Assembly (NCBI RefSeq): GCF_011772445.1
Contig: NZ_WVZN01000021.1
Span: 124,001-188,000 of the forward strand
DNA: 64,000 nt
Direction of reading: 5' to 3'
DNA from: Hydrogenophaga sp.
Lineage (GTDB): Bacteria; Pseudomonadota; Gammaproteobacteria; Burkholderiales; Burkholderiaceae_C
Part shown: one piece after another, positions 30,456 to 40,046 of the stretch
How positions within the stretch are numbered: position 1 is the stretch's first letter
Layout: each line of letters opens with the position of its first letter
Program-made: the position numbers and the translations under genes
Notes under the pieces: model-generated
The model's input: only the letters and a program-made list of their open reading frames with translations
Told to the model about the DNA's origin: nothing
The model's database searches: none

Positions 30456-32357
30456 ATGTGCGGCATCGCCGGCCTGTTCGACCCCGTGGGTCTGCGCCCC
30501 TTCGACCCCGCGCTGATGCGCCGCATCAACGACGTGCAGTCGCACCGCGGGCCCGACGGCGACGGCCTGCACCTGGAACCCGGCCTGGCCTTCGGCCACC
30601 GCCGCCTGGCGGTGATCGACCTGTCCACCGGCGACCAGCCCCTGTTCAGCGAAGACGGCAGCGTCGCCATCGTCTTCAACGGCGAGATCTACAACTACCA
30701 GCAGCTCGTGCCCGAGCTGCGCTCGCTGGGTCTGAAGTTCCGCACCCGCAGCGACACCGAGGTCATCGTCAACGCCTGGCGCGCCTGGGGCCCGGCCTGC
30801 GTGCAGCGCCTGCGCGGCATGTTCGCCTTTGCCCTGTGGGACCGGCACCAGCAGACGCTCTTCCTTGCGCGCGACCGCCTGGGCGTCAAGCCGCTGCACT
30901 ACGCCTGGCTGCCCGACGGCAGCTTCGTCTTCGGCTCCGAACTGAAGGTCGTCACCTCGCACCCCGCCTTCCAGCGCCGCATCGACCCGCTGGCGGTGGA
31001 GGAGTACTTCTCGCTCGGCTACGTGGCCGATCCGCGCTGCATCTACCAGGGCGTGCACAAGCTGCCTTCGGCCCACACCCTCACGCTGCGCCGCGGCGGC
31101 CCGGCGCGCCCCGAGCCCCAGCCGTACTGGGACGTGCGCTTCACCACCGACAACCCCATCAGCGAGGCCGACGCCCAGGCCGAGCTGCGCGAACGCCTGA
31201 AGGAATCGGTGCGCCTGCGCATGATCGCCGACGTGCCGCTGGGCGCCTTCCTCTCGGGCGGTGTGGATTCGAGTGCCGTGGTGGCCAGCATGGCCGGGCT
31301 GTCCGAGTCGCCGGTGCACACCTGCGCCATCGGCTTCGACGACCCGCGCTTCAACGAGTCGGACTTCGCGAAGATGGTGGCCGAGCGCTACCGCACCGAC
31401 CACACGCTCGACGTGGTGGGCAGCGAAGACTTCGACCTCATCGACACCCTGGCCTGGCTGTACGACGAACCCTTCGCCGACAGCTCGGCCATTCCCACCT
31501 ACCGCGTGTGCCAGATGGCCCGCAAGCACGTGACCGTGGCCCTGTCGGGCGACGGTGGCGACGAGAGCTTCGGTGGCTACCGCCGCTACCGCCTGCACCT
31601 GGGCGAAGAGGCCCTGCGCCGGCGCCTGCCGCTGGGCCTGCGCCGCCCGGTCTTCGGCCCGCTCGGCCAGATCTACCCCAAGGCCGACTGGGCGCCGCGC
31701 CCGCTGCGCGCCAAGACCACCTTCCAGGCCCTGGCCATGGACAGTGTGGAGGCCTACCACCACAGCATGTCGCACCTGCGCGCCGATCAGCGCAGCGCGC
31801 TCTTCAACGCGGGCTTCAAGCGCCAGCTCGACGGCTACAGCGCGCTCGACGTCTTCACGCACCACGCCGAGCACGCGCAGACCGACGACCCGCTGGCGCT
31901 CATCCAGTACCTGGACTACAAGACCTGGCTGGTCGGCGACATCAACACCAAGGTGGACCGCGCGAGCATGGCGCATTCGCTGGAGGTGCGCGAGCCGCTG
32001 ATGGACCACGAACTCATCGAGTGGCTGGCCACCTTGCCCAGCCACCTCAAGATCGATGGCAGCGAAGGCAAGGCCCTGCTCAAGCGCGCCATGGAGCCCA
32101 TGCTGCCGCACGACGTGCTGTACCGCCCGAAGATGGGCTTTTCGGTGCCGCTGGCCGACTGGCTGCGCGGCCCGCTGGCCGGCCGCGTGAAGGAAGCCGT
32201 GCTGGGCGAGCGCCTGCGCGACGCCGGCTACTTCGAGGCCGGCCGCCTGCAGCGCCTGGTGGACGAGCACCAGCGCGGCACCAGCGACCACGCCACGCCG
32301 CTGTGGATGCTGATGATGTTCGAGGCCTTCCTGCGCCGGCATGAGGTAAGTGTGTGA
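30456..32357 (+). CDS. Asparagine synthase-like amidotransferase, XrtA-system type
   Basis: 633 residues. The class II glutamine amidotransferase domain has nucleophile Cys2 (MCGIAGLFD) and VFNGEIYNY. The asparagine-synthetase domain has the PP-loop [14 protein letters not shown] (about 265-278) and SGDGGDESFGGY. In exosortase loci this protein is thought to amidate a uronic acid or other carboxyl group of the polymer, since it is far from amino-acid biosynthesis genes. Its stop overlaps the next glycosyltransferase by 4 nt. It looks complete. Confidence 0.93.
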   Translation: MCGIAGLFDPVGLRPFDPALMRRINDVQSHRGPDGDGLHLEPGLAFGHRRLAVIDLSTGDQPLFSEDGSVAIVFNGEIYNYQQLVPELRSLGLKFRTRSDTEVIVNAWRAWGPACVQRLRGMFAFALWDRHQQTLFLARDRLGVKPLHYAWLPDGSFVFGSELKVVTSHPAFQRRIDPLAVEEYFSLGYVADPRCIYQGVHKLPSAHTLTLRRGGPARPEPQPYWDVRFTTDNPISEADAQAELRERLKESVRLRMIADVPLGAFLSGGVDSSAVVASMAGLSESPVHTCAIGFDDPRFNESDFAKMVAERYRTDHTLDVVGSEDFDLIDTLAWLYDEPFADSSAIPTYRVCQMARKHVTVALSGDGGDESFGGYRRYRLHLGEEALRRRLPLGLRRPVFGPLGQIYPKADWAPRPLRAKTTFQALAMDSVEAYHHSMSHLRADQRSALFNAGFKRQLDGYSALDVFTHHAEHAQTDDPLALIQYLDYKTWLVGDINTKVDRASMAHSLEVREPLMDHELIEWLATLPSHLKIDGSEGKALLKRAMEPMLPHDVLYRPKMGFSVPLADWLRGPLAGRVKEAVLGERLRDAGYFEAGRLQRLVDEHQRGTSDHATPLWMLMMFEAFLRRHEVSV

Positions 32358-33499
32358 AGCGTTTGCGCGTCCTTCACGTGGTCTACCGCTTCGACATCGG
32401 TGGACTGGAGAACGTCATCGTGCAGCTCATCAACCGCCTGCCGGCCGACCGCTTCGAGCACGTGGTGCTCTCGCTGACCACGGTGAGCGACTTCCGCCAG
32501 CGCGTGGAGCGCGAGGGCGTGCGCTTCATCGCGCTCGACAAACCGCCCGGCCACGCGCTCAGGCAGTACCCGGCGATCTGGCGCCTGCTGCGCGAGATCC
32601 GCCCCGACGTGCTGCACACCTGCAATCTGGCGCCGCTGGAGGTGGTGCCCGTGGCCTGGGCCGCGGGCGTGCCCTGGCGCATCCACGTCGAACACGGCTG
32701 GGACGCGCACGACCCGCAAGGCCGCAACCCCAAGTACCGCTGGCTGCGCCGCGCCTACGCGCCCTTCGTGAGCCGCTTCGTCTCGGTGTCGGCCGACCTG
32801 GACCGCTACCTGGGCGAGGCGGTGGGTGTGCCGGCGTCGAAACGCCGGCTCGTCGGCAACGGCGTGGATACGCGGCGCTTTTCGCCCGGTCCCGCCCCCG
32901 CCATCGACGGCTGCCCCTTCGAGCCCGGCCGCCACTGGCTGGTGGGCACCGTGGGCCGCCTCATGACCGTGAAGAACCAGCCGCTGCTGGCTCGCGCCTT
33001 CGTGCGCTGGCTGCGCGAGCGGCCCGAGCTGGCCGCCCATGCGCGCCTGGTGATCGTGGGCGAGGGCCCCCTGCGCGCCGAGGTCGAGCGCGAGCTCGAC
33101 GGGGCCGGCCTGCGCGAACTGGCCTGGTTGCCCGGTGCGCGCAGCGACGTGGCCGACATCCTGCGCGCGTTGGATGTCTTCGTTTTGCCGTCGCAGGCCG
33201 AAGGCACCTCCTGCACCCTGCAGGAGGCCATGGCCAGCGGCAAGCCCGTGCTCGCCACCGCCGTGGGCGGCACGCCCGACGTGTTCGACGACGGCGTGAG
33301 CGGCCTGCTGGTGCCGTCGGACGACGAGGGCGCCATGGCCAGCGCGCTGAGCCGCCTGCACGACGACAGCGCCTTCGCCCAGCGGCTGGCCCGCGCCGCT
33401 CGCGAGCGCGCCGAGCAACACTATTCCATCGACCGCATGGTCGACGCCTACGCCGCGCTGTTCGCGCGCGATGCGGCGCCGCGCCTGCAGATCGCCTGA
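32354..33499 (+). CDS. Glycosyltransferase family 4 (TIGR03088-type, XrtA locus)
   Basis: 381 residues, GT-B fold. The opening LRVLHVVYRFDIGGLENVIVQLINRLP and the donor-site GTVGRLMTVKNQPLLARAF, with the late segment EGTSCTLQEAMASGKPV, are characteristic of the exosortase-associated GT4 family. The start is GTG in a GTGA overlap with the amidotransferase stop, indicating translational coupling. It extends the repeat unit; the sugar specificity is unknown. Confidence 0.92.
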   Translation: MKRLRVLHVVYRFDIGGLENVIVQLINRLPADRFEHVVLSLTTVSDFRQRVEREGVRFIALDKPPGHALRQYPAIWRLLREIRPDVLHTCNLAPLEVVPVAWAAGVPWRIHVEHGWDAHDPQGRNPKYRWLRRAYAPFVSRFVSVSADLDRYLGEAVGVPASKRRLVGNGVDTRRFSPGPAPAIDGCPFEPGRHWLVGTVGRLMTVKNQPLLARAFVRWLRERPELAAHARLVIVGEGPLRAEVERELDGAGLRELAWLPGARSDVADILRALDVFVLPSQAEGTSCTLQEAMASGKPVLATAVGGTPDVFDDGVSGLLVPSDDEGAMASALSRLHDDSAFAQRLARAARERAEQHYSIDRMVDAYAALFARDAAPRLQIA

Positions 33500-33513
33500 T
33501 CGCCCGACGCCCC

Positions 33514-34692
33514 ATGCGCATCCTCTACCACCACCGCACCGCCAGCAAGGACGGCCAGGCCGTGCACATCGAGGAAATGATCGAGGCCCTGCGCGGCCTG
33601 GGCCACGAGGTGCGCATCGTCGCCCCCGCGGTCGGCGGCGACGAAGGCCGCATGGGCGACGATGTGGGCTGGGTGCACCGCCTCAAGGCCGTGCTGCCGC
33701 GCGCGCTCTACGAGCTCATGGAACTGGGCTACAGCGTGGTGGCCTACCGCAAGCTCGTGGCCGCCGCGCGCGAGTTCCGGCCCGACGTCATCTACGAACG
33801 CTACAACCTGTTCCTGCTGGCCGGCCTCATGGCCAAGCGCAAACTGGGCCTGCCGCTGCTGCTGGAGGTGAACGCCCCGCTGGTATACGAGCGCGAACAG
33901 CACAGCGGCGGCCTGTCGCTCAAGCGCCTGGCGCGCTGGGCCGAGGGCACCGCCTGGCGCGGGGCCGACGCCGTGCTGCCGGTGACGGCCGTGCTCGCGG
34001 GCCACGTGAAGGCCTATGGCGTACCGGCCGAGCGCATCCACGTGGTGCCCAACGGCATCAACCGCGCCCACTTCGACGAAGCGCCCGCGCGCGACGAGGC
34101 CAAGCGCCGCCTGAACCTGCAAGGCCGCCTGGTGCTGGGTTTCACCGGTTTCGTGCGCGAATGGCACGGCGTGGACCGCATCATCGACTGGATGGCCACG
34201 CCCGACGCGCCGCCCGAGTCCCACCTGCTGATGGTGGGCGACGGCCCGGTGCGCGGCGCGCTGGAGGCGCAGGCCGCGCGCCTCGGGCTCTCCAGCCGCG
34301 TCACCTTCACCGGCGTGGTGCACCGCGACGCCGTGCCCGCGCACGTGGCGGCCTTCGACATCGCGCTGCAGCCCGCCGTCACGTCCTACGCCTCGCCCCT
34401 CAAACTGATGGAGTACCTGGCCCTGGGCAAGGCCGTGGTGGCGCCGGCCACGCCCAACCTCATGGAAGTGCTGACGCACGAACTCAACGCGCTGCTGTTC
34501 GAAGAGCGGGGCGCAGGCGCGCTGGAGGCCGCGCTCACCCGCGTGTGCCGCGACGCCGCGCTGCGCGAGCGCCTGGGCGAGGGCTCGGCCCACACCATCG
34601 AGCGCCTGCAGCTCACCTGGGTGGGCAACGCGCGGCGCGCGGTGGCGCTGGCGCAGGCGGCCCGAACGGCGCAGGGCAGGGCGGTCGCATGA
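33514..34692 (+). CDS. Glycosyltransferase family 4
   Basis: 392 residues. GT-B features: YHHRTASKDGQAVHIEEMIEALR acceptor-side loop, P-N-G-I-N-R-A-H-F, GFTGFVREWHGVDRII, and SPLKLMEYLALGKAVVAP with the family Glu of the E-X7-E region. It resembles glycosyltransferases of exosortase-type loci (TIGR04063-like group), though the match is less certain than for its neighbours. The ATG at 33514 was chosen from the conserved start, 14 nt after the previous stop, and the gene overlaps the next by 4 nt. Confidence 0.88.
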   Translation: MRILYHHRTASKDGQAVHIEEMIEALRGLGHEVRIVAPAVGGDEGRMGDDVGWVHRLKAVLPRALYELMELGYSVVAYRKLVAAAREFRPDVIYERYNLFLLAGLMAKRKLGLPLLLEVNAPLVYEREQHSGGLSLKRLARWAEGTAWRGADAVLPVTAVLAGHVKAYGVPAERIHVVPNGINRAHFDEAPARDEAKRRLNLQGRLVLGFTGFVREWHGVDRIIDWMATPDAPPESHLLMVGDGPVRGALEAQAARLGLSSRVTFTGVVHRDAVPAHVAAFDIALQPAVTSYASPLKLMEYLALGKAVVAPATPNLMEVLTHELNALLFEERGAGALEAALTRVCRDAALRERLGEGSAHTIERLQLTWVGNARRAVALAQAARTAQGRAVA

Positions 34693-35912
34693 AGCCGATC
34701 AAGGTCTTGCTCTTCTCCTCGCTGTTTCCCAGCAGCGTGCGTCCCATTCACGGCATCTTCGTCGAGACGCGCTTGCGCGAGCTGGTGAAGAGCGGCCAGG
34801 TCGAGGCCAAGGTGGTCGCGCCCGTGCCCTGGTTCCCGTCCACCGCCAAACGCTTCGGCGAATACGCGCAGTTCGCCGCCACCCCCCGGCATGAGCAGCG
34901 CAACGGGCTGGAGGTGTTCCACCCGCGCTACCTGCTGCTGCCCAAGGTGGGCATGAACCTGGCGCCCTGGGCCATGGCGCTCGCGGCGCTGCCGCTGCTC
35001 AAGCGCATCCAGCGCGAGGGCTTTGACTTCGACCTCATCGACGCCCACTACTACTACCCCGACGGCGTGGCCGCCGGCCTGCTGGCCAAGTGGCTGGGCA
35101 AGCCCTTCGTGGTGACGGCCCGCGGCACCGACCTCAACCTCATCCCCCAATACGCCTACCCGCGCCGCCTGATCCTGGACACCGCCGCGCGCGCCAGCGG
35201 CTCCATCGGCGTCTGCCAGGCGCTCATGGATTCGCTGCGCGATCTGGGCGGCGAGCCGTCCAAGCTGCACGTGCTGCGCAATGGCGTCGACCTGGAGCGC
35301 TTCGTGCCCGAGCCGCGCGAACTCGCGCGCGAGCGCCTGGGCCTGCCGGTGGACGGGCGCTACCTGCTCTCCGTGGGCCTGCTGATCGAACGCAAGGGCC
35401 ACCACATCGCCATCGAGGCGCTCACGCAACTGCCCGGCGTCACGCTGCTGATTGCCGGCTCGGGCCCTGACCGGGCGAAGCTGGAGGCCCTGGCCGCGCG
35501 ACTGGGCGTGGCCGAGCGCGTGCGCTTCGCCGGCGTGGTGCCGCAGGCCGAGCTGAAGTGGTGGTACGCCGCCGCCGACGTGCTGACCCTGTGCAGCAGC
35601 CGCGAGGGCTGGGCCAACGTCTTGCTTGAAGCCATGGCCTGCGGTACACCCGTGATCGCCACGAACATCTGGGGCACGCCCGAGGTGGTGAGCACGCCGG
35701 ACGCCGGCCGCCTGATGCGCGCGCGCGACGCCGCCTCCCTGGTCGAGGCGTGGCAGGCGCTCATGGCGGCACTGCCGGCGCGTGAGGCGGTGCGCCGGCA
35801 CGCGGAGCGGTTCTCCTGGGAGGAGACGACCCAGGGGCAGCTCGATCTGTTCCGCTCGGTGATCAGGCACGAACCTCCCGTGGCGCGAGGACAAGGACAT
35901 GAAATCGCGTAG
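34689..35912 (+). CDS. Glycosyltransferase family 4 (GT4/WsaF-like)
   Basis: 407 residues. LFSSLFPSSVRPIHGIFVETRLREL is the family N-terminus, with DLIDAHYYYPDGVAA, T-A-R-G-T-D-L-N, RNGVDLERF, VGLLIERKGHH and EGWANVLLEAMACGTPVIAT following in order. It is a cytoplasmic GT-B enzyme of repeat-unit synthesis. The start is ATG in an ATGA overlap with the preceding gene. The 3' end overlaps the next gene by 14 nt, so the glycosyltransferases behave as one translational block. Confidence 0.9.
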   Translation: MKPIKVLLFSSLFPSSVRPIHGIFVETRLRELVKSGQVEAKVVAPVPWFPSTAKRFGEYAQFAATPRHEQRNGLEVFHPRYLLLPKVGMNLAPWAMALAALPLLKRIQREGFDFDLIDAHYYYPDGVAAGLLAKWLGKPFVVTARGTDLNLIPQYAYPRRLILDTAARASGSIGVCQALMDSLRDLGGEPSKLHVLRNGVDLERFVPEPRELARERLGLPVDGRYLLSVGLLIERKGHHIAIEALTQLPGVTLLIAGSGPDRAKLEALAARLGVAERVRFAGVVPQAELKWWYAAADVLTLCSSREGWANVLLEAMACGTPVIATNIWGTPEVVSTPDAGRLMRARDAASLVEAWQALMAALPAREAVRRHAERFSWEETTQGQLDLFRSVIRHEPPVARGQGHEIA

Positions 35913-37494
35913 TTCCTGGGTGCTCGCGAGCGCCGTGCTGATCGCGGTGCTGGCGCTGCTGTGGTGGCAGTCGCCGCGCGGCGGGGCCTTCTGGTGGAGC
36001 GACGCCCCGCGCCACGCGCTCAACGCCGCCTTCGTGACCGACCTGCTGCGCGATCTCCCCTGGCAGGACCCGACGGGCTACGCCTATCGTTACTACGCGC
36101 AATACCCCGCGCTCACCATCCTGTTCTACCCGCCGCTGCTGTACCTGCTGACCGCGCCGTTCTACGCGCTGTTCGGCGTCTCGCACGAGGTGGCGCTGGG
36201 GGTGGTCTTCCTTCATTACTTCGCCTTCGGCCTGGGTTGCTGGCGCCTGGCACGCTGCTGGCTCGATCCGCTGCCGGCGCTCGCCTTCGCGCTGCTCATG
36301 GTGCTGCTGCCGGAGATCGCGCTGTGGGGCCGACAGGTGATGACCGAGGTGCCGGCCTACGCCTTCCTGGTGTGGAGCGCGGTGGCTTTCGTCGAGCACC
36401 GGCGCAGCGGGCGCATCGGCCTGCTGTACCTGGCCGCGGCCCTGCTGGTGCTGGCCATGACCACCAAGATCACGGTGGGTTTCGTGGGCCTGGTGTACCT
36501 GTTCGTGCTGGCGCGGGAACAGGGCCCGGGTCTGCTGCGCAGCCGCCACCACTGGTCCATCGCCGCGCTCACGCTCATTGGCCTTGCCCCGGTCATCGTC
36601 ATGACCCTGAAATTCGGGCAGGCGAACGTGCAGTCCCTCTCCGGTGTGGCCGACGCCGTGGCCCCGCGCTGGAGCGTCGAGGGCTGGCTGTGGTACCTGA
36701 AGCAGTTGCCTGCGCAGATCGGCTGGCCCCTGCTGGTGGCGGCGGGATGGGGCGCCTGGCACGCCTGGCGCCAGCGCGCCGCGCTGGCCTGGTGGGGCCT
36801 GTGGCTGAGCTGGTTCGTGGTGGCTTACGTGTTTTTTTCGCTGATCGACCTGAAGGAGGCGCGCCACAGCGTCTTCCTCCTCATGCCCGTGGCCTTCGTC
36901 GCCGTCTGGGCTGTGCAGGACGCGCTGCCGCATCTGGCGGGCCACGGGGCCCTGGCGGCGCTGGTGCTGTCCACTGGCGCCATCACCCTGTGGTGGCGCC
37001 CGGTCCCCTACGTGGACGGCTACGCGCGTGTGGTGGACCAGATCGCTCGCCTGGCGCCGCGCCACAGCGTGGTGCTGTTCTCGGGCTACCGCGATGGCTC
37101 CTTCATCTTCAACCTGCGCGCGCGCGAGGACCGACGCGACCTGAGCGTGATGCGTGCCGACAAGATCCTGCTGCGCGTGGCCGTGCGGCGCGAACTCGGC
37201 GTCGAGGAAAAATCCCTGGACGAGGCGGAACTCGGCCAACTGATCAACGATCAAGGCGTGCACTATGTCGTGATGCAACCCGGCTTCTGGTCCGACCTGG
37301 AGGCCATGCGCCGGTTCGAGCACCTCATGGCCGGTCCGCAGTTCGAAGAGGTGGCGCGCATCCCTACGCCCGCCAATCACCGCGCCCACGAGACCGAACT
37401 CGTGATCCTGCGCAACAAGGGCCCCGTGAACCCGAACCCCCGGCCGCTGGAAATCGAACTCAAGATGATCGACCGCACGATCACCGTCAACTGA
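35899..37494 (+). CDS. ArnT/PMT-like (GT39/GT83) membrane glycosyltransferase
   Basis: 531 residues with about 10-11 membrane helices. The first periplasmic loop has the acidic signature FWWSDAPRHALNA, and YYAQYPALTILFYPPLLY and QVMTEVPAYAFLVW are typical of polyprenyl-phosphate-sugar-dependent GT-C enzymes. The C-terminal soluble part (from about 370) is periplasmic. It probably decorates the polymer or lipid carrier on the outer face of the inner membrane. It is not an exosortase: the Cys/Arg/His catalytic pattern of EpsH proteins is absent and the topology differs. Confidence 0.85.
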   Translation: MKSRSSWVLASAVLIAVLALLWWQSPRGGAFWWSDAPRHALNAAFVTDLLRDLPWQDPTGYAYRYYAQYPALTILFYPPLLYLLTAPFYALFGVSHEVALGVVFLHYFAFGLGCWRLARCWLDPLPALAFALLMVLLPEIALWGRQVMTEVPAYAFLVWSAVAFVEHRRSGRIGLLYLAAALLVLAMTTKITVGFVGLVYLFVLAREQGPGLLRSRHHWSIAALTLIGLAPVIVMTLKFGQANVQSLSGVADAVAPRWSVEGWLWYLKQLPAQIGWPLLVAAGWGAWHAWRQRAALAWWGLWLSWFVVAYVFFSLIDLKEARHSVFLLMPVAFVAVWAVQDALPHLAGHGALAALVLSTGAITLWWRPVPYVDGYARVVDQIARLAPRHSVVLFSGYRDGSFIFNLRAREDRRDLSVMRADKILLRVAVRRELGVEEKSLDEAELGQLINDQGVHYVVMQPGFWSDLEAMRRFEHLMAGPQFEEVARIPTPANHRAHETELVILRNKGPVNPNPRPLEIELKMIDRTITVN

Positions 37495-37505
37495 AGCACC
37501 ACCGC

Positions 37506-37697
37506 ATGGAAGCCCTCATCTTCATGTTCGACGTGGCCTGCATGACCTACCTGTGCTGGCGCGTCTACAAGCTCGACCCCAAACACCCCAGGCCCGATGA
37601 CCTGGGCTATTTCCAGTACCGTACCGCGTGCACGACGCCCAGGCCCCGGCCGAACCGCCGCAGGGCAAAGGCAATGGACCGCGCAAGGGGCGTTCCG
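37506..37697 (+). other. Small membrane-protein-like reading frame fused in frame ahead of the ligase
   Basis: From the ATG at 37506 the frame encodes a hydrophobic helix (ALIFMFDVACMTYLCWRVY) and a KLDPKHPRPDDLGYFQYR segment, then a Pro/Arg-rich stretch that reads on into the ligase without a stop. It looks like the start of a separate one-helix protein whose stop has been lost, or a genuine 64-residue extension. No good ribosome binding site is seen upstream. Confidence 0.4.
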
Positions 37698-39044
37698 GTG
37701 CGTGACCTGTTCTTCGCCCTGGCCATGCTGGCCCTGGTGCCGCTGGCCTTCCTGCGCCCCTTCAACGCCTACATGCTCTGGGGCTGGACGTCCGCGATGA
37801 TCCCCACGGGCTTTCTGTTCGGCTTCATGGCCAGCGCGCGCGTGAACTTCATCTTTGCCGGTATCACGCTGTTGCTGGTGGTGCTGCGGCGCGTGGACTG
37901 GAGCCAGTACCGCTTCAACTGGGCGGTCGCGCTCTACCTGGTCTTCCTGCTGCACGCCACCATCGCCTGGCTCACGGGCTACGGTGGCAACGGCAACAAC
38001 GCCAAGTACTACGACATCCTCATGAAGGGGCTGATCTTCAGCATGCTGATGCCGATGTTCGTGCAGTCGCGCATGCACATGCACATGATGCTGCTGGTGG
38101 TGGTCTTCGGCCTGGGCCTGCACGGCATGATCGAAGGGCTCAAGACCGTGGTCTCGGGCGGCTCGCACAACATGTATGGCCCGGCCGGCAGCATGCTGTA
38201 CGACCGCAACCACCTGTCCACGGCGCTGGCCATGGTGCTGCCCATCGCCTACTACCTCTACCTGCACTCCGTGCACCGCTTCGCGCGCTGGGGTTTCCTG
38301 GCGCTGTTCGTGATCATCGTGCTGGCCATCATGGGCGGCGGTTCGCGTGGTGGCTTCGTGGCGCTGGCGGTGGTGGCCTTCTGGCTCATCCTCACCTCGC
38401 GCCACCGCTGGCGCACGCTGTTCATCGTGGCCGCCCTGGGCCTGCTGCTGTGGCAGTTCGTGCCCGATTCGGTGGTGAGCCGCCTGGAGACCATCGGAGA
38501 GGCGAACGAGGACGACTCCTTCATGGGCCGCGTGCACGCCTGGAAGATCAGCTCGGCACTGGCGCTGGAGCACCCCTTCTTCGGCGGAGGCTTTCACGCC
38601 GTGCAGGTGCAGTACGTGTGGGAGCAGTTCAAGACCGCCCCCAGCCTGCTGGACTTCCTCAACATGCCGCCGCCCGAGTTCGTGCTGGCCAAGGCCGCCC
38701 ACAGCGTGTACTTCGAAGTCATGGGCGACCTGGGCTTCCTCGGCCTGTTCCTCTACCTCCTGATCTTCTCCATGCCGCTGCTGGCCCGCTTCTCGGTCAA
38801 GCGCATGGCGACCCGCCTGGGCCCCGACTTCGTCTGGGCGCGTGACCTGGGTGACATGCTGATGCTCGCTGTCATGGCGTACCTCGTGGGCGGCGCTGCC
38901 GTGAGCGTGGCCTACCTCGAGGTGGCCTACCTCATGGTCATGCTGATGGCCGTGCTGCAGGTGCACCTGCGCCAGCGCCTGAGCGAACATGAGCGGGCGC
39001 AGGCCCGCGCCAGTCGCGCCACGTACGTGGGGGGCGCCGCGTGA
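37698..39044 (+). CDS. O-antigen ligase/polymerase-like protein (Wzy_C, exosortase-locus type)
   Basis: 448 residues from GTG at 37698, which has AAGGGG 7 nt upstream and gives the family's VRDLFFALAMLALVPLAF opening; ATG at 37506 would give 512 residues. About 10-11 membrane helices flank a large periplasmic loop (about 285-335) containing FMGRVHAWKISSALALEHP and GGGFHAV, the Wzy/WaaL signature. It matches the putative O-glycosylation ligase family seen with exosortase A. It polymerises repeat units or transfers glycan to an acceptor in the periplasm. Confidence 0.85.
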   Translation: MRDLFFALAMLALVPLAFLRPFNAYMLWGWTSAMIPTGFLFGFMASARVNFIFAGITLLLVVLRRVDWSQYRFNWAVALYLVFLLHATIAWLTGYGGNGNNAKYYDILMKGLIFSMLMPMFVQSRMHMHMMLLVVVFGLGLHGMIEGLKTVVSGGSHNMYGPAGSMLYDRNHLSTALAMVLPIAYYLYLHSVHRFARWGFLALFVIIVLAIMGGGSRGGFVALAVVAFWLILTSRHRWRTLFIVAALGLLLWQFVPDSVVSRLETIGEANEDDSFMGRVHAWKISSALALEHPFFGGGFHAVQVQYVWEQFKTAPSLLDFLNMPPPEFVLAKAAHSVYFEVMGDLGFLGLFLYLLIFSMPLLARFSVKRMATRLGPDFVWARDLGDMLMLAVMAYLVGGAAVSVAYLEVAYLMVMLMAVLQVHLRQRLSEHERAQARASRATYVGGAA

Positions 39045-40021
39045 GCCTTGCCCTGCGGGAGCCGACGGTCTCGGTGATCATGCCGGCGTGGAACGCCATG
39101 CGCTACATCCACGCCGCCATCGACAGCGTGCTCTCGCAGTCGTACGAGGACCTGGAACTCGTCGTCATCAACGACGGCTCCAGCGACGGTGACTACGCCG
39201 CGCTGGAGCGCATCGACCCGCGCGTGCGCGTGATCGAGGGCGCGCGCGGTGGCGTCTCGCGCGCGCGCAACCTCGGCATGGCGCAGGCGCGCGGGCGTTA
39301 CTTCGCCTTCATCGACGCCGACGATCTGTGGGTGCCGGGCAAGTTGCAGATGCAGGTGGAGTACCTGGAGGCCCACCCGGACCTCGGCATCGTGTTCGGT
39401 GAGATCCATCGCTGGCGACCCGGCCCCGATGGCACCTGGCCCGACCCGTCCGCGCACTTTCCCGATGCGCAGACCCTGGCGCGGCCCAACCCGGACTGGC
39501 ACGGCTGGATGTACACGCAGATCCTGATGGGCTGCACCCTGGGCATGATCACGCCGCTGATGCGCCGCGAGGTGTACCAGGCGGCCGGCGGCTTCGACGA
39601 AAGCATGGAGCGCGGCGAGGACTACGATTTCTGGCTGCGTTGCTCGCGCCACGCGCGCATCCAGGGCTTCTCGGCCGTGATGGCGATCTACCGCATCCAC
39701 CCCGCCAGCGCGATGCACAAGATGATCGAACGCAACCACCTGGCCGAGCTGCTGGAGCGCGCCCGCGAACGCTGGGGCCTGAGCGACCCCGACGGGCACC
39801 GGCTGCCCCGGCTGCACTACCGCTACCGCTTAGGCCGCGCGCATTTCGACCATGGCTACACCCACTACTGGTCGGGCGACCCCGCCGTCGCGGCGCGCGA
39901 GTTCGCCCAAGCCTTCCGTCGCGGCTGCCTGATGCACCGGGCGGCTGCGTTCTGGATGCTGAGCCAGCTCAAGCGCCTGCGCCGCGTCACCGCGGCGCCC
40001 AGCCCCATCGAGCGCAGCTGA
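39041..40021 (+). CDS. Glycosyltransferase family 2
   Basis: 326 residues, GT-A fold. VSVIMPAWNAMRYIHAAIDSVLSQ binds the nucleotide, VINDGSSDG follows, and FIDADDLW carries the DxD metal motif. Later come YQAAGGFDESMERGEDYDFWLR (ED/QxxRW-like region) and a His-rich C-terminal tail. No membrane helices are present. The start is GTG in a GTGA overlap with the ligase. It is the last forward-strand gene of the main exopolysaccharide operon. Confidence 0.92.
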   Translation: MSLALREPTVSVIMPAWNAMRYIHAAIDSVLSQSYEDLELVVINDGSSDGDYAALERIDPRVRVIEGARGGVSRARNLGMAQARGRYFAFIDADDLWVPGKLQMQVEYLEAHPDLGIVFGEIHRWRPGPDGTWPDPSAHFPDAQTLARPNPDWHGWMYTQILMGCTLGMITPLMRREVYQAAGGFDESMERGEDYDFWLRCSRHARIQGFSAVMAIYRIHPASAMHKMIERNHLAELLERARERWGLSDPDGHRLPRLHYRYRLGRAHFDHGYTHYWSGDPAVAAREFAQAFRRGCLMHRAAAFWMLSQLKRLRRVTAAPSPIERS

Positions 40022-40046
40022 GCGCCTGGGGAGCGGCGAGCGGCGC

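Noticed and set aside
30458-32344. 628-codon forward frame overlapping the amidotransferase
   Set aside because: Arg/Pro/Ala-rich +2 shadow of a gene with clear amidotransferase and PP-loop motifs.
35899-37494. Possible exosortase
   Set aside because: It is a multi-helix membrane protein, but the acidic first loop and periplasmic C-terminus are those of GT-C glycosyltransferases. The exosortase Cys, Arg and His motifs are absent.
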